64,000 nucleotides of DNA from Paraburkholderia sp. SOS3 (GCF_001922345.1 NZ_CP018812.1:434001-498000), one strand, 5' to 3'; counted from the stretch's first letter, positions 43,911 through 53,326 are shown. The notes: generated by a model not told the origin, from the sequence alone. Numbers and translations are program-made.

Positions 43911-44684
43911 TCAAAGCGATTCGAGCGTCAATTCCTCGGCCATCAGCCGGTTGCCCGCCATCAGGCCGCCGTCGACCGGCAGCGCCACGCCGGTAATCAC
44001 GCGCGCCAGCGGCGACGCGAGAAACAGCACCGCATTCGCGATGTCATCGGGCGTCGCGAAGTCGCCCAGCGGATACCACTTCTTCAGGTTTTCGAAGACC
44101 TGCGGATTTTTGTCGACACGGGCCTGCCACGCCGGCGTCTTCACGGTGCCGGGGCAGACGATATTCGCGCGAATGCCGTAGCGGCCCAGTTCGACTGCGA
44201 GCGCCTTCGTATAGCTGATCAGGCCGGCCTTTGCCGCGCTGTACGCTGGGTGTCCGAGCATCGCCATGCCGTTGACCGAGCCGATCAGCACGATCGCGCC
44301 GCGCTGGCGCTCGATCATCGATGTGCGCACCGCCTCGACCGTGTGGTACGAGCCATTCAGATTCGAATGCACGTCGCGCTGCCACGTCGCGGCATCGGTC
44401 TTCGCAAGCGTCAAGCCCTCGGCCGAGCCCGCGTTCGCGACGACCACATCGACCGGGCCGGTCGCGGCGGTCGCGCGCGCAACCGTGTCTCGCACTGCGT
44501 CGGCGTCGCCGGTATCGACCGCGAGCGGCGTGACATGCGCCGCGCCGAACCCGTTCGCGAGCGCTGCGAGCGGCTCCGCTTTGCGATCGAGCGCCAGCAC
44601 GTGATCGCCCGCTTCGACGAAGCGCTTTGTTAGTACGCTGCCAATGCCGCCACATGCGCCTGTCACCAACACCACACGTTTCAT
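43911..44684 (-). CDS. SDR family sugar/polyol dehydrogenase
   Basis: A 257-residue classical short-chain dehydrogenase. The cofactor motif TGACGGIGS is at residues 8-16, DxxD-type acidic residues follow strand beta-2 (ALDRK), NAG appears at VVANAGSAEG, and the active site is YSAAKAGL with Ser in LIGSVNG. The acidic residue after beta-2 favours NAD. The C-terminal VITGVALPVDGGLMAG is typical. It probably oxidises the polyol or sugar imported by the neighbouring ABC transporter; substrate unassigned. An imperfect inverted repeat lies 29-53 bp before its start. Confidence 0.9.
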   Translation of the reverse strand: MKRVVLVTGACGGIGSVLTKRFVEAGDHVLALDRKAEPLAALANGFGAAHVTPLAVDTGDADAVRDTVARATAATGPVDVVVANAGSAEGLTLAKTDAATWQRDVHSNLNGSYHTVEAVRTSMIERQRGAIVLIGSVNGMAMLGHPAYSAAKAGLISYTKALAVELGRYGIRANIVCPGTVKTPAWQARVDKNPQVFENLKKWYPLGDFATPDDIANAVLFLASPLARVITGVALPVDGGLMAGNRLMAEELTLESL

Positions 44685-44712
44685 CGTCGTCCGTCCTCGT
44701 GCATTTTATGCC

Positions 44713-44737
44713 ACATGCATCGCATTCGATGCCATGT
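44713..44737. promoter_or_regulatory. Inverted repeat in the divergent sugar-locus promoter region
   Basis: From ACATG at 44713 to CCATGT at 44737 the arms ACATGCATCG and CGATGCCATGT are complementary apart from one extra base, around a CATT centre. It is in the 299-bp gap between the SDR gene and the binding-protein gene and is a candidate site for the RpiR regulator. A pair of direct ATTTTTTTC/ATTTTTTC tracts lies near 44905 and 44924, closer to the binding-protein gene. Confidence 0.38.
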
Positions 44738-44983
44738 AAATTTCCAACATGTGAGACACCGACACGCTCCGTAAGCCCTATGTAGCCAGCGCATCGATGC
44801 GCCTCGCGGTTTACCCGAATCGCTACAAAAAAGCCCATTTTTACAGGATGTTATGCAAACGATACGGCGTCAAAAAATTATCGGCATCCCTACGTGACAA
44901 CATTTTTTTCGTCCTGTAGGATTTTTTCAAACAATTCAACCCAAAGCGGCCGGCGACGGCAGCGGACCACCCAGGAGAGAGAA

Positions 44984-46213
44984 ATGTCGTTGCATGCACG
45001 TGCTTCCCTCACGCTCGGCAAGCTTGCCGTGGCGCTCACGTTTGCAGGAATGGCCATAGCGGCGCATGCCGATACGGTCCGCGTCACGGTCGCCCACTAC
45101 AGCGATCAGACGGCGCCGTACTTCGAGAAAATGGCGCGCCAGTTCGAAAAGGCAAATCCCGGCACCACGATCAAGATCGAAGACGTGAACTGGGACACGC
45201 TGCAACAGAAGCTGCAAACGGACATCTCCGGTAATGCGAACGCCGACCTCGCCATCGTCGGCACGCGCTGGCTGCTCGACTTCGTGAAGGACGGCGTCGC
45301 CGAGCCCCTCGACGGCTACATGGACGCGAACTTCAAGAACCGCTTCATCGGTCCGTTCCTGGCGCCGGGTCAGATCGACGGCAAGACGTATGGTCTGCCG
45401 ATCGCCGCTTCGGCACGCGCGCTGTACTACAACAAGGACCTGCTCGCGAGCGTCGGCTACCCGAATGGCCCGAAAACGTGGAACGACGTGATCGACGCGT
45501 CGAAGAAGCTGAAGGCGAAGGGCATTGCCGGTTTCGGCCTGCAAGGCAAGGAAATCGAAACGGACGTCTACTATTACTACGCACTGTGGACCAACGGCGG
45601 CGACGTCGTGAGCAAGGGCAAGGCCGCGTTCGATTCGCCGGCCGGCATCAAGGCCGCGACGCTCTACAAGACCATGATCGACGAAGGCCTCACGCAACCG
45701 GGCGTGACCGGCTATAGCCGCGAAGATGTGCAGAACCTCTTCAAGCAGGGCCGCGTCGCGATGGTGATTTCCGCGCCGTTCCTCGCGAAGCAGATCAGGA
45801 AGGAAGCGCCGAATCTCAAGTACGGTATCGATCCGCTGCCGGTCGGGACCAAGGAAGCGACCTACGCCGTGACCGATTCGATCGTGATGTTCAAGAACTC
45901 GAAGGTGAAGAAGAGCGCGTGGAAATTCCTCGACTATCTGTTCACGAAGGAGCCGCGCGTCGAGTTCACGAGCACCGAAGGCTTCCTGCCGACGACGAAG
46001 GCTGAAGCGGCCGACCCGGCATTCGCCGATCCGGACACGAAGGCGTTCATCGCCCTGCTGCCGACCGCGCACTTCGCGCCGACCATCACGGGCTGGGAAG
46101 ACACCGCGAAGGCCGTGACGAACGCGATGCAAGCCGTGTATCTCGGCAAGGAGAAGCCGGCCGATGCGCTGAAGCAGGCGGCAAACGAAGCAAATAAGTC
46201 GTTGGGCCAATAG
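44984..46213 (+). CDS. ABC transporter sugar-binding protein
   Basis: A 409-residue extracytoplasmic binding protein. The ATG at 44984 follows AGGAGAGAGAA. Residues 1-29 are a signal peptide ending in AHA before DTVRV. The mature protein has the family-1 solute-binding fold, with GNANADLAIVGTRWLLDFVKDG and KTYGLPIAASARALYYNKDLLASVG as typical blocks. It captures the sugar in the periplasm for the two permeases downstream. Ligand not assigned. A stable hairpin after the stop probably protects this high-abundance segment of the mRNA. Confidence 0.95.
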   Translation: MSLHARASLTLGKLAVALTFAGMAIAAHADTVRVTVAHYSDQTAPYFEKMARQFEKANPGTTIKIEDVNWDTLQQKLQTDISGNANADLAIVGTRWLLDFVKDGVAEPLDGYMDANFKNRFIGPFLAPGQIDGKTYGLPIAASARALYYNKDLLASVGYPNGPKTWNDVIDASKKLKAKGIAGFGLQGKEIETDVYYYYALWTNGGDVVSKGKAAFDSPAGIKAATLYKTMIDEGLTQPGVTGYSREDVQNLFKQGRVAMVISAPFLAKQIRKEAPNLKYGIDPLPVGTKEATYAVTDSIVMFKNSKVKKSAWKFLDYLFTKEPRVEFTSTEGFLPTTKAEAADPAFADPDTKAFIALLPTAHFAPTITGWEDTAKAVTNAMQAVYLGKEKPADALKQAANEANKSLGQ

Positions 46214-46292
46214 CGCGGGACCAGCACGCCTGCCCGCCATGATGCCGCGTCACGCTCTACCCGACGCGCGCGGCGTCGACATCCTCAAGCCC

Positions 46293-46315
46293 GCGCCGCC
46301 GCCCGCCGGCGGCGC
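46293..46315 (+). other. mRNA hairpin between binding protein and permease genes
   Basis: GCGCCGCC (46293-46300) pairs perfectly with GGCGGCGC (46308-46315) across a 7-base loop, 80 bp after the binding-protein stop. No T-run follows, so it is more likely a stabilising or attenuating hairpin than a terminator, giving more binding protein than permease. Confidence 0.5.
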
Positions 46316-46372
46316 AGGTCACGCCGCACCCGGCCTCGCGGCCGGCGCTTTTCTGAACGAACACGAGCACGC

Positions 46373-47305
46373 ATGAGCCGCCCCGCCTCCGCTTCCGCAC
46401 CCGCCGCGCTGCGCGCTTCAGGGTCCGTTTCGCCGCGCATGACCACGCCATGGCTGCTGATCGCGCCCAGCCTGATCCTCGCGCTGTTCATCATCAGCTA
46501 CCCGATTTTCAACATCGTGTATCAGTCGATGCACGAGGTGTCGCGCTTCGGCGCGATTCGCGATTTCAACGGGCTGCAGAATTTCTATGCCGTGTTCACC
46601 GACCCCGTGTTTCTCGACGCAACGCGCCGCACGCTCGTGTGGACCGCATGCGTGGTCGGCGGCACGGTGCTGCTTTCGGTGCCCGTCGCGCTGATCCTGA
46701 ACCAGGATTTTTACGGCCGCGGCGTCGCGCGCACGATCGTGATGCTGCCGTGGTCCGTGTCGCTGACGATGACCGCCGTGGTCTGGCGCTGGGCCTTCAA
46801 CGACGATTACGGCATGGTCAACGTCACGCTGCAGCGCCTTGGTTTGATCGGCGGCCCGATTCACTGGCTCGCGACGCCTGAGCTCGCGTTTCCGGTGGAA
46901 ATCGCCGTCGGCATTCTCGTATCCATTCCGTTTACGGTGACGATCCTGCTCGGCGGCCTGTCTTCGGTGCCCGGCGATATTTACGAAGCCGCGCGCATCG
47001 ACGGTGCAAGCGCCTGGCAGCAATTCCGCCAGCTGACGCTGCCGTTGCTGCGGCCGTTCATCAACATGGCGATCCTGCTGAACGTGATCTACGTGTTCAA
47101 CTCGTTCCCGATCATCTGGGTGATGACGCAAGGCGGCCCCGACAACGGCACGCATATTCTCGTCACCTATCTTTACGAACTCGGCTTCCGGCTCGGCCGG
47201 CCGGGTCAGGCGGCCGCGGTGTCGCTGATCATGCTCGTGATGCTGTTCGTGTTTTCGATCGCGTATCTGCGCATGCAGCCGCAGAAAGAAGGAGACACAG
47301 CATGA
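46373..47305 (+). CDS. CUT1 sugar ABC transporter permease (MalF/UgpA-like)
   Basis: A 310-residue inner-membrane permease with six hydrophobic helices after a short Ser/Ala-rich N-terminus. The EAA loop reads YEAARIDGASAWQQFRQLTLPLLRP, the contact site for the ATPase. FNSFPIIWVMTQGGP is the typical segment before the last helices. It forms a heterodimer with the following permease, whose start overlaps its stop by 4 bp. Confidence 0.95.
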   Translation: MSRPASASAPAALRASGSVSPRMTTPWLLIAPSLILALFIISYPIFNIVYQSMHEVSRFGAIRDFNGLQNFYAVFTDPVFLDATRRTLVWTACVVGGTVLLSVPVALILNQDFYGRGVARTIVMLPWSVSLTMTAVVWRWAFNDDYGMVNVTLQRLGLIGGPIHWLATPELAFPVEIAVGILVSIPFTVTILLGGLSSVPGDIYEAARIDGASAWQQFRQLTLPLLRPFINMAILLNVIYVFNSFPIIWVMTQGGPDNGTHILVTYLYELGFRLGRPGQAAAVSLIMLVMLFVFSIAYLRMQPQKEGDTA

Positions 47306-48147
47306 ACACGAAAATGAAACGCTCGCTATGGTGCTGGCTCGCGCTGTCGCCGCTCGTCGTGGTCGTGCTGTTTCCGTTCGCGGTCATGTTTTTCACCGCG
47401 CTGAAGCCCGCGCCGGAAGTATTCGTCTATCCCGCGCGGTGGTTGCCGATGCACTGGCACTGGCAGAACTTTGTCGATATGTGGGATGCCGCGAATTTCG
47501 GCGTCGCGCTGCGCAATAGCGCGGTCATCAGCTGCCTGTCGACGCTGCTCGCGCTCGCGGTCAGCCTGCCCGCCGCTTATGCGCTCGCGCGCTTTCCGTT
47601 TAGCGGTCGCAGCGTGTACCGGCAGTTCCTGCTCGTCACGCAAATGCTGTCGCCCATTCTGCTGGTGGTCGGTCTGTTCCGGCTCGCGGCGATGATTCCG
47701 TACGGCGACGGCAATCTCGTCGATTCGAAAATCGGCGTCATCGTGTCATATGCGGCGTTCAATATCGCGTTTGCCGTGTGGATGCTGTCGTCGTATTTCC
47801 AGACGGTGCCGCGCGACCTCGAAGAATCGGCGTGGCTCGAAGGCTGCAGCCGGACGCGCGCGGTATTCAAGGTGTTTCTGCCGCTCGCGGTGCCGGCTAT
47901 CGTGGTGACGGCGATTTTCACGTTCATCAATGCGTGGAACGAGTTCGCGGTGGTGTATACGCTGATCCGCTCGCCTGAGAACAAGACGCTGACCGTGCAG
48001 GTCACCGATATGGTGGCGGGCAAGTACACGGTCGAATGGCAACTCGTCATGGCCGCCACCTTGTGTGCGACGCTGCCGGTTTCGGTGGTGTTCGCGTGGC
48101 TCCAGCGCTATCTCGTCAAAGGGCTTGCGCTCGGTGCGGTGAAGTAG
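47302..48147 (+). CDS. CUT1 sugar ABC transporter permease (MalG/UgpE-like)
   Basis: A 281-residue permease, partner of the preceding gene. AAGGAG precedes the ATG. The EAA loop is LEESAWLEGCSRTRAVFKVFLPLAVP, and the final segment NAWNEFAVVYTLIRSPENKT matches MalG-type proteins. With the binding protein, the other permease and the ATPase at 42.7 kb it completes one importer. Confidence 0.95.
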   Translation: MNTKMKRSLWCWLALSPLVVVVLFPFAVMFFTALKPAPEVFVYPARWLPMHWHWQNFVDMWDAANFGVALRNSAVISCLSTLLALAVSLPAAYALARFPFSGRSVYRQFLLVTQMLSPILLVVGLFRLAAMIPYGDGNLVDSKIGVIVSYAAFNIAFAVWMLSSYFQTVPRDLEESAWLEGCSRTRAVFKVFLPLAVPAIVVTAIFTFINAWNEFAVVYTLIRSPENKTLTVQVTDMVAGKYTVEWQLVMAATLCATLPVSVVFAWLQRYLVKGLALGAVK

Positions 48148-48253
48148 TGGTCCGAAACCGTTTGCGCGCCGGTTGAAGACGACACATACCCGGTAATAGA
48201 CTGTCGGTTTTCCATTGCACGAAGAATTACGCATAACGAATGGAGACCGTCTC

Positions 48254-49714
48254 ATGACCCACAATATCGAAGGCCGCACGCGCTGGCTGGCACTCGTCGT
48301 GCTTTGCCTCGGCGTGCTGATGATCGTGCTCGACACGACGATCGTCAATGTCGCCTTGCCCTCGATTGCAGCCGATCTCGGCTTCTCGGAAACGTCGCTC
48401 GTGTGGGTCGTCAATGCATACATGCTGACGTTCGGCGGCTTTTTACTGCTCGGCGGCCGTCTCGGCGATCTCTACGGGCACCGCAAGCTGTTTCTCGCCG
48501 GCATCACGCTGTTCACGCTGGCGTCGCTCGCCTGCGGGCTCGCCAATTCGCAGGTGATGCTCGTCTGTGCGCGCGCGGTGCAGGGTCTCGGCGGCGCAGT
48601 CGTCTCCGCCGTGTCGCTATCGCTGATCATGAACCTGTTTACCGAGCCCGACGAGCGCGCGAAAGCAATGGGCGTGTACGGCTTCGTCTGCGCGGGCGGC
48701 GGCAGCATCGGCGTGCTGCTCGGCGGCCTGCTGACGAATCTGCTGAGCTGGCACTGGATCTTTCTCGTCAACCTGCCAATCGGCATCGCCGTGTATGCGT
48801 TGTGCGTCACATTGCTGCCCGCAGGCCGCGGCCATGCGCACGGCGAGCGGCTCGACGTTGCAGGTGCGATCACGGTGACGGCGTCGTTGATGCTCGCCGT
48901 CTACGCGATCGTCAACGGCAACGAAGCGGGCTGGACGTCCGCGCAGACGCTCGGCTTCATCGGCATTGCGGTCGCGCTGCTTGCCCTGTTCCTCGCGATC
49001 GAAACGCGTGTGCAGCATCCGCTGATGCCGCTCGCGCTGTTCCGGATGCGCAACGTGTCGATCGCCAATGCGATCGGCGTGTTGTGGGCCGCGGCGATGT
49101 TCGCGTGGTTTTTCATCTCGGCGCTCTACATGCAGCGCGTGCTCGGTTTTGCGCCATTTCAGGTCGGACTTGCGTTTTTGCCCGCGAATCTGATCATGGC
49201 GGTCTTTTCGCTTGGACTTTCCGCACGCATCGTGATGCGCTTTGGTATTCGCCGGCCGATCGGCGTGGGTCTGCTGCTCGCCGCGATCGGGCTTTTGCTG
49301 TTTGCGCGCGCGCCGGTCGCCGGCCAGTTCGTGGCCGACGTGCTGCCCGGCATGGTGCTGCTCGGCATCGGCGCGGGCGTTGCCTTCAACCCCGTGCTGC
49401 TCGCCGCGATGAACGACGTCGAGCCGAGCGATACCGGACTTGCGTCCGGTATCGTCAACACGTCGTTCATGATGGGCGGCGCGCTCGGTCTGGCGGTACT
49501 CGCCAGCCTCGCGGCCGCGCAAACGGGCGAGCTTGGCGCGACGCAGGACATGCACACGGCACTCACGGACGGCTATCACGTCGCGTTTCTGTGCGGGGCG
49601 ATCTTCGCCGCGCTGGCCGCGGCGCTCGGCGCATTCGCGCTGCGCACGGCACCGTCGCAGGAAGCGCAAGCGCAAGAACAAAACAAACACCGCGCCGCGA
49701 CGGATCGGGTTTGA
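48254..49714 (+). CDS. DHA2 family MFS exporter
   Basis: A 486-residue, 14-helix major-facilitator protein. The ATG at 48254 has GGAG 8 bases before it; an upstream in-frame ATG lacks this. Signatures are MIVLDTTIVNVALPSIAADLG (motif D1), FLLLGGRLGDLYGHRKLF (motif A) and GGGSIGVLLGGLLTNLLSW (motif C region). Similar proteins expel disinfectants, antibiotics or own metabolites by proton antiport. It has no adaptor gene beside it, unlike the efflux operon at 2.6-7.1 kb. Confidence 0.93.
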   Translation: MTHNIEGRTRWLALVVLCLGVLMIVLDTTIVNVALPSIAADLGFSETSLVWVVNAYMLTFGGFLLLGGRLGDLYGHRKLFLAGITLFTLASLACGLANSQVMLVCARAVQGLGGAVVSAVSLSLIMNLFTEPDERAKAMGVYGFVCAGGGSIGVLLGGLLTNLLSWHWIFLVNLPIGIAVYALCVTLLPAGRGHAHGERLDVAGAITVTASLMLAVYAIVNGNEAGWTSAQTLGFIGIAVALLALFLAIETRVQHPLMPLALFRMRNVSIANAIGVLWAAAMFAWFFISALYMQRVLGFAPFQVGLAFLPANLIMAVFSLGLSARIVMRFGIRRPIGVGLLLAAIGLLLFARAPVAGQFVADVLPGMVLLGIGAGVAFNPVLLAAMNDVEPSDTGLASGIVNTSFMMGGALGLAVLASLAAAQTGELGATQDMHTALTDGYHVAFLCGAIFAALAAALGAFALRTAPSQEAQAQEQNKHRAATDRV

Positions 49715-49783
49715 CACGGCCGCGCGGCGCAGCGGCGGATCCGCGGGGATTCCGCGGGATTAGCTCCAATCAAGGCTCCGGGC

Positions 49784-49817
49784 CCGCTGTACCGCGCCTG
49801 CCGGCGCGGTACAGCGG
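49784..49817. terminator. Perfect 15-bp hairpin between convergent genes
   Basis: CCGCTGTACCGCGCC (49784-49798) is complementary to GGCGCGGTACAGCGG (49803-49817) with a TGCC loop. It lies between the stop of the MFS gene and the stop of the small minus-strand gene and is probably a bidirectional transcription stop, although no T-run is present. Confidence 0.6.
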
Positions 49818-49837
49818 TGCGGCGCGCACTGCGCCGG

Positions 49838-50173
49838 TCAATGTGGCCCGTTGGTGGGCTGCTCGTCGTGCGACGATTCGAGCGGCTTGTGCGCATCGCC
49901 GCCGGCCCCCGGAAAGAATGCGTTCCAGACCGCCCGCACGCCCTCGGCCGCCGCCACTTCGGCGCCGATGCTTTCAGTATCACCACCGCTCGTCGCGGGG
50001 TCTTTGCTCAAGCCGCGCCAGTGCGTAAATACGAGCAGCGGCTTTTCAGTCCACTCGTCCTCCGCATAGCGCGCAAACGCGGTTTCGCCGCTCACCAGCT
50101 GCACTTCGTACCATCCCTCACGTACCGGCTTGTATTCGTCTAACGGAAACCACTCGGTCGGATCAATTTCCAT
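49838..50173 (-). CDS. Conserved hypothetical protein
   Basis: A 111-residue soluble protein beginning MEIDPTEWFPLDEYKPVREGWYEVQL. The repeated aromatic pattern (EWFPLDEY, GWYEVQ, EWTEKPLLVFTHWRGLS) suggests one small beta-barrel or SH3-like domain, with a disordered acidic C-terminus (KPLESSHDEQPTNGPH). No signal peptide or membrane segment. The function is unknown. It is convergent with the MFS gene. Confidence 0.7.
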   Translation of the reverse strand: MEIDPTEWFPLDEYKPVREGWYEVQLVSGETAFARYAEDEWTEKPLLVFTHWRGLSKDPATSGGDTESIGAEVAAAEGVRAVWNAFFPGAGGDAHKPLESSHDEQPTNGPH

Positions 50174-50350
50174 GTCGTCCCTCTTTCGGTTCGTCGGTCA
50201 TCACGGGTGCTACACCACTGCCGCCAGTATGCATTGTACGTGCGGAACGGGTCGCGTTTGCGATGGGCTCACGGGCTGAAGGAAGATCCTGGCCGACGCT
50301 CGGGCGCGTTCGGGGCGAAATGCTGTGCCCGCAAACATATGCGATTTTTT

Positions 50351-50374
50351 CGAACATGATCGACAACTTGTTCG
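50351..50374. promoter_or_regulatory. Inverted repeat upstream of SDR gene
   Basis: CGAACA (50351-50356) and TGTTCG (50369-50374) face each other over 12 bases, 68-91 bp before the SDR start at 50442. Location and symmetry fit a dimeric repressor or LysR-type site. The 268-bp gap holds nothing else I can support. Confidence 0.4.
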
Positions 50375-50441
50375 TACGGCATTTGACGTCTCAAAGACCA
50401 CAATTCCCTTCACACCGAACGCATGTTCATAGGAGAACATC

Positions 50442-51179
50442 ATGAATCGCTTTGAAGGAAAAACCGTACTCGTGACCGGCGGCAACAGCGGAATGGGTCT
50501 CGTCACTGCGCAGGCTTTCGCCGCCGAAGGCGCACGTGTGATCATCACCGGTCGCGATGACGCTTCGCTTGCAGCGGCGGCGCTGACGCTCGGCGAAACC
50601 GCACTCGCGATCCGCAACGACGCGGGCTCGGCGGCCGGCGCGCGCGAACTTGCGCAGCGTCTTGCCAACGAGGACGTGCGGCTCGACGCGGTGTTCATCA
50701 ATGCCGGCGTCGCGAAGTTCGCTGCGTTTGCCGACGTGGCGGAATCGATGTGGGACGAGTCGTTCGACATCAACGTCAAAGGTCCGTACTTCCAGATTCA
50801 GGCACTGACGCCGCTGCTCAACAAGGGCGCGTCGATCGTGCTCAATGCGTCGATCAATGCGCACATCGGCATGCCGTTGTCGTCGGTTTATGCGGCGAGC
50901 AAGGCCGCGTTGATCTCGCTGGCAAAGACGCTATCGGCCGAGTTGTTGCCGCGTGGCGCACGCGTCAATGTGGTCAGCCCGGGCCCGGTCACGACGCCGC
51001 TTCATGCGAAGCTCGGTTTCGATGACGACACGAGGGAGCAACTGCGCAATCAGATCCCGCTTGGCCGCTTCGGCGATTCGAGCGAAATCGCGTCGACGGT
51101 GCTGCATCTGGCGTCGCCGGAGTCGGGTTTTATTGTCGGCACCGAGATCGTCATCGATGGCGGAATGATCCAGCTTTAA
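50442..51179 (+). CDS. SDR family oxidoreductase
   Basis: A 245-residue short-chain dehydrogenase. TGGNSGMG at residues 12-19 is the Rossmann cofactor motif, ITGRDD after beta-2 has an Arg favouring NADP, INAGVAKF gives the NAG, and Ser in LNASINA with YAASKAAL forms the catalytic Ser-Tyr-Lys set. The C-terminus VGTEIVIDGGMIQL is typical. Proteins of this kind reduce small carbonyl compounds, often with a TetR or LysR regulator nearby; none is next to it here. AGGAGAACATC precedes the ATG. Confidence 0.92.
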   Translation: MNRFEGKTVLVTGGNSGMGLVTAQAFAAEGARVIITGRDDASLAAAALTLGETALAIRNDAGSAAGARELAQRLANEDVRLDAVFINAGVAKFAAFADVAESMWDESFDINVKGPYFQIQALTPLLNKGASIVLNASINAHIGMPLSSVYAASKAALISLAKTLSAELLPRGARVNVVSPGPVTTPLHAKLGFDDDTREQLRNQIPLGRFGDSSEIASTVLHLASPESGFIVGTEIVIDGGMIQL

Positions 51180-51275
51180 GCATTTCGCGCGAGCTCGCGT
51201 TGCAGGCATACTTCTGTCTCGACATCACATCACGAAAGCGCCGGCTGCACGGCCGGCGCCGTCGAGGAGAACAGA

Positions 51276-52019
51276 GTGCAGCAGAGAACCAATGAATTCG
51301 GTCAGCCGATCGGCTTACCCGTCACGAACTGGGAAGGCGTGCCGAAGCCCGACGGCACGGCGTTGACGGGCCGCTATTGCCGGCTCGAGCGCCTCGATGT
51401 CGAGCGGCATGCGAACGAACTGTACGACGCATATGGGCAGGCGCCCGATGCACGCGACTGGACCTATCTAAGCGCGGGACCGTTCGAGTCGTTCGACGCA
51501 TTCCGCGCGCACCTCACGCGCATCGCCGCCACGGCTGACCCGTTTCACTATACGGTCATCGATACCGCCAAGGGCAAGGCGGTCGGCACGCTCGCGTTGA
51601 TGCGCATCGATGCGTCCAATGGCGTGATCGAAGTCGGCTTCGTCACGTTCTCGCGGCTGCTGCAGAAAACCCGCGCCGCGACCGAGGCGATTTATCTGCT
51701 GATGCGCTACGCGTTCGACACGCTCGGCTATCGCCGCTTCGAATGGAAGTGCGATTCGCTCAATGCGCCGTCGCGCAGTGCGGCACTGCGCTTCGGCTTC
51801 ACGTTCGAGGGAATTTTCCGCCAGGCCATCGTCGTTCACGGGCGCAATCGCGATACGGCGTGGTTTTCGATTATCGATAGCGAATGGCCCGCGATTCGCA
51901 CGGCGTTCGATACATGGCTCGAGCCGGAGAACTTCGATGCGGGCGGCGTGCAACGACGCAAACTTGCGGAACTGATCGAGGCGCAACGCGGCGCCGCGCA
52001 CGTCACGGCTTCACGCTGA
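51276..52019 (+). CDS. GNAT family N-acetyltransferase (RimJ/RimL-like)
   Basis: A 247-residue acetyltransferase with a GTG start preceded by GAGGAG. VGTLALMRIDASNGVIEVGFVTF is the central beta-4/5 pair, and KTRAATEAIYLLMRYAFDTLGYRRFEWKCDSLNAPSRSAALRFGF is the C-terminal half typical of RimJ/RimL-type enzymes. They transfer acetyl from CoA to N-terminal or small-molecule amines. Longer than RimL by an N-terminal extension (LPVTNWEGVPKPDGTALTGRYC) that is usual in this subgroup. Confidence 0.92.
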   Translation: MQQRTNEFGQPIGLPVTNWEGVPKPDGTALTGRYCRLERLDVERHANELYDAYGQAPDARDWTYLSAGPFESFDAFRAHLTRIAATADPFHYTVIDTAKGKAVGTLALMRIDASNGVIEVGFVTFSRLLQKTRAATEAIYLLMRYAFDTLGYRRFEWKCDSLNAPSRSAALRFGFTFEGIFRQAIVVHGRNRDTAWFSIIDSEWPAIRTAFDTWLEPENFDAGGVQRRKLAELIEAQRGAAHVTASR

Positions 52020-52095
52020 AGCGCGTTTCAACGGCCTTCGCGAGGCGCTACTCGCGCCTCGTTTCACAAACACCGCGTTGCGGCCACGCTGCGGC

Positions 52096-52917
52096 TTAGC
52101 CTTTGATGAACTCGAGCAGATCGGCGTTCACCTTGTCGGCCTGCGTCACGCACATGCCGTGCGGCGCGCCCGGATACACTTTCAGCGTCGCGTTCTTCAC
52201 GATCTTCGCCGACATGCGGCCGGCTGCGTCGATCGGCACGATCTGGTCGTCGTCGCCGTGCAGGATCAGCGTCGGCACGTCGATCTTCTGCAGATCCGCC
52301 GTGTAGTCGACTTCCGAGAACTCCCGGATGCACGCGTAGTGACCGACAATGCCGCCGCTCATGCCTTGGCGCCAGAACTCGTCGATCGTGCCTTGCGAGA
52401 CTTTCGCACCGGGACGGTTGTAGCCGAAGAACGGCAGCGCGAGGTCCTTATAGAACTGCGAACGGTTATCCGCGACGCCTTTGCGAATGCCGTCGAACAC
52501 ATCCTTTGGCAGGCCGCCCGGATTTTTCTCGGTTTTCAGCATCAGCGGCGGCACCGCACCGATCAGCACCGCCTTCGCGACACGCTTCGTGCCATGACGG
52601 CCGATGTAATGCGCGACTTCGCCGCCTCCCGTCGAGTGACCAACGAGCACGGCATCTTTCAGGTCGAGATGTTCGATGACGGCGGCGAGATCGTCCGCAT
52701 AGGTATCCATATCGTTGCCGTTCGCGGTTTGCGACGAGCGACCATGACCACGGCGGTCATGCGCAATGACGCGAAAGCCCTGTTGCACGAAAAACAGCAA
52801 TTGCGGATCCCACGCGTCGGCATCGAGCGGCCAGCCATGCGAGAAGACTATCGGCTGCCCGCTGCCCCAATCCTTGTAGAAGATGTGGGCGCCGTCTTTG
52901 GTCGTGACCGTATTCAT
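52096..52917 (-). CDS. Alpha/beta hydrolase, non-haem chloroperoxidase/arylesterase type
   Basis: A 273-residue serine hydrolase; the ATG at 52917 gives the family start [22 protein letters not shown]. The oxyanion-hole motif is SHGWP, the nucleophile Ser95 lies in GHSTGG, and Asp and His appear in [11 protein letters not shown] and YPGAPHGM. Such enzymes hydrolyse esters and, in the presence of acetate and peroxide, act as perhydrolases. No signal peptide, so cytoplasmic. The 409 bp upstream contain a perfect 20-bp palindrome. Confidence 0.92.
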   Translation of the reverse strand: MNTVTTKDGAHIFYKDWGSGQPIVFSHGWPLDADAWDPQLLFFVQQGFRVIAHDRRGHGRSSQTANGNDMDTYADDLAAVIEHLDLKDAVLVGHSTGGGEVAHYIGRHGTKRVAKAVLIGAVPPLMLKTEKNPGGLPKDVFDGIRKGVADNRSQFYKDLALPFFGYNRPGAKVSQGTIDEFWRQGMSGGIVGHYACIREFSEVDYTADLQKIDVPTLILHGDDDQIVPIDAAGRMSAKIVKNATLKVYPGAPHGMCVTQADKVNADLLEFIKG

Positions 52918-53200
52918 CGTAAAGCTCCGTGCTGGTGAAAAAACTACTGAGGAGGAACGCGCGCCGGCAGATAAAGAGCGGGCGCACTGCCCGCTCGCCC
53001 ACAAGCCGATGCGCGGGCGATGCGATGCTTCAAGTTGCGGGAGTTTCATCGGGCGGTCATATGCCGCCGATCTTTACGAAAAAACTGCGGCACGTGCCGG
53101 CGCGAAAATGCCGGGTCCTTGCACGCTGAAGGTGCAACCTCGCGAGATGCAAACACCTGAGAATCGGTTCGCTGATTATGCCGGGGATTTTTCGCGCTGC

Positions 53201-53220
53201 ATATAAACCATGGTTTATAT
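53201..53220. promoter_or_regulatory. Perfect 20-bp palindrome ATATAAACCATGGTTTATAT
   Basis: The sequence equals its own reverse complement over all 20 bases. It stands in the 409-bp gap between the VOC gene (ends at 53327) and the hydrolase (starts at 52917) with no ORF over it. Its AT-rich ends contrast with the GC-rich surroundings, and the AAACC/GGTTT arms look like a homodimeric repressor site (TetR, MarR or ArsR). No regulator gene is adjacent, so the protein must be encoded elsewhere. Confidence 0.6.
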
Positions 53221-53326
53221 CCGTTGCGCTCGGGGCGACGTCGTAGTGCCACGATTGGGCAGTGATGGCCGCCTCATTTGTATTAGGTGCGTTGTTGAGA
53301 GCGGCCGGATAGCGGCCAGGCAGGCG

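Noticed and set aside
42431..43996. Long plus-strand ORF (521 codons) over the ABC ATPase and RpiR genes
   Set aside because: Arg/His-rich antisense shadow of two genes with clear family motifs on the minus strand; no ribosome site.
44936..46240. 434-codon minus-strand ORF over the sugar-binding protein gene
   Set aside because: Antisense reading of a high-GC gene; composition (Arg, Glu, Val) lacks any domain.
48304..50028. 574-codon plus-strand ORF overlapping the MFS exporter
   Set aside because: Arg/Ala-rich frame-shifted shadow of the MFS gene, whose own frame has all expected motifs.
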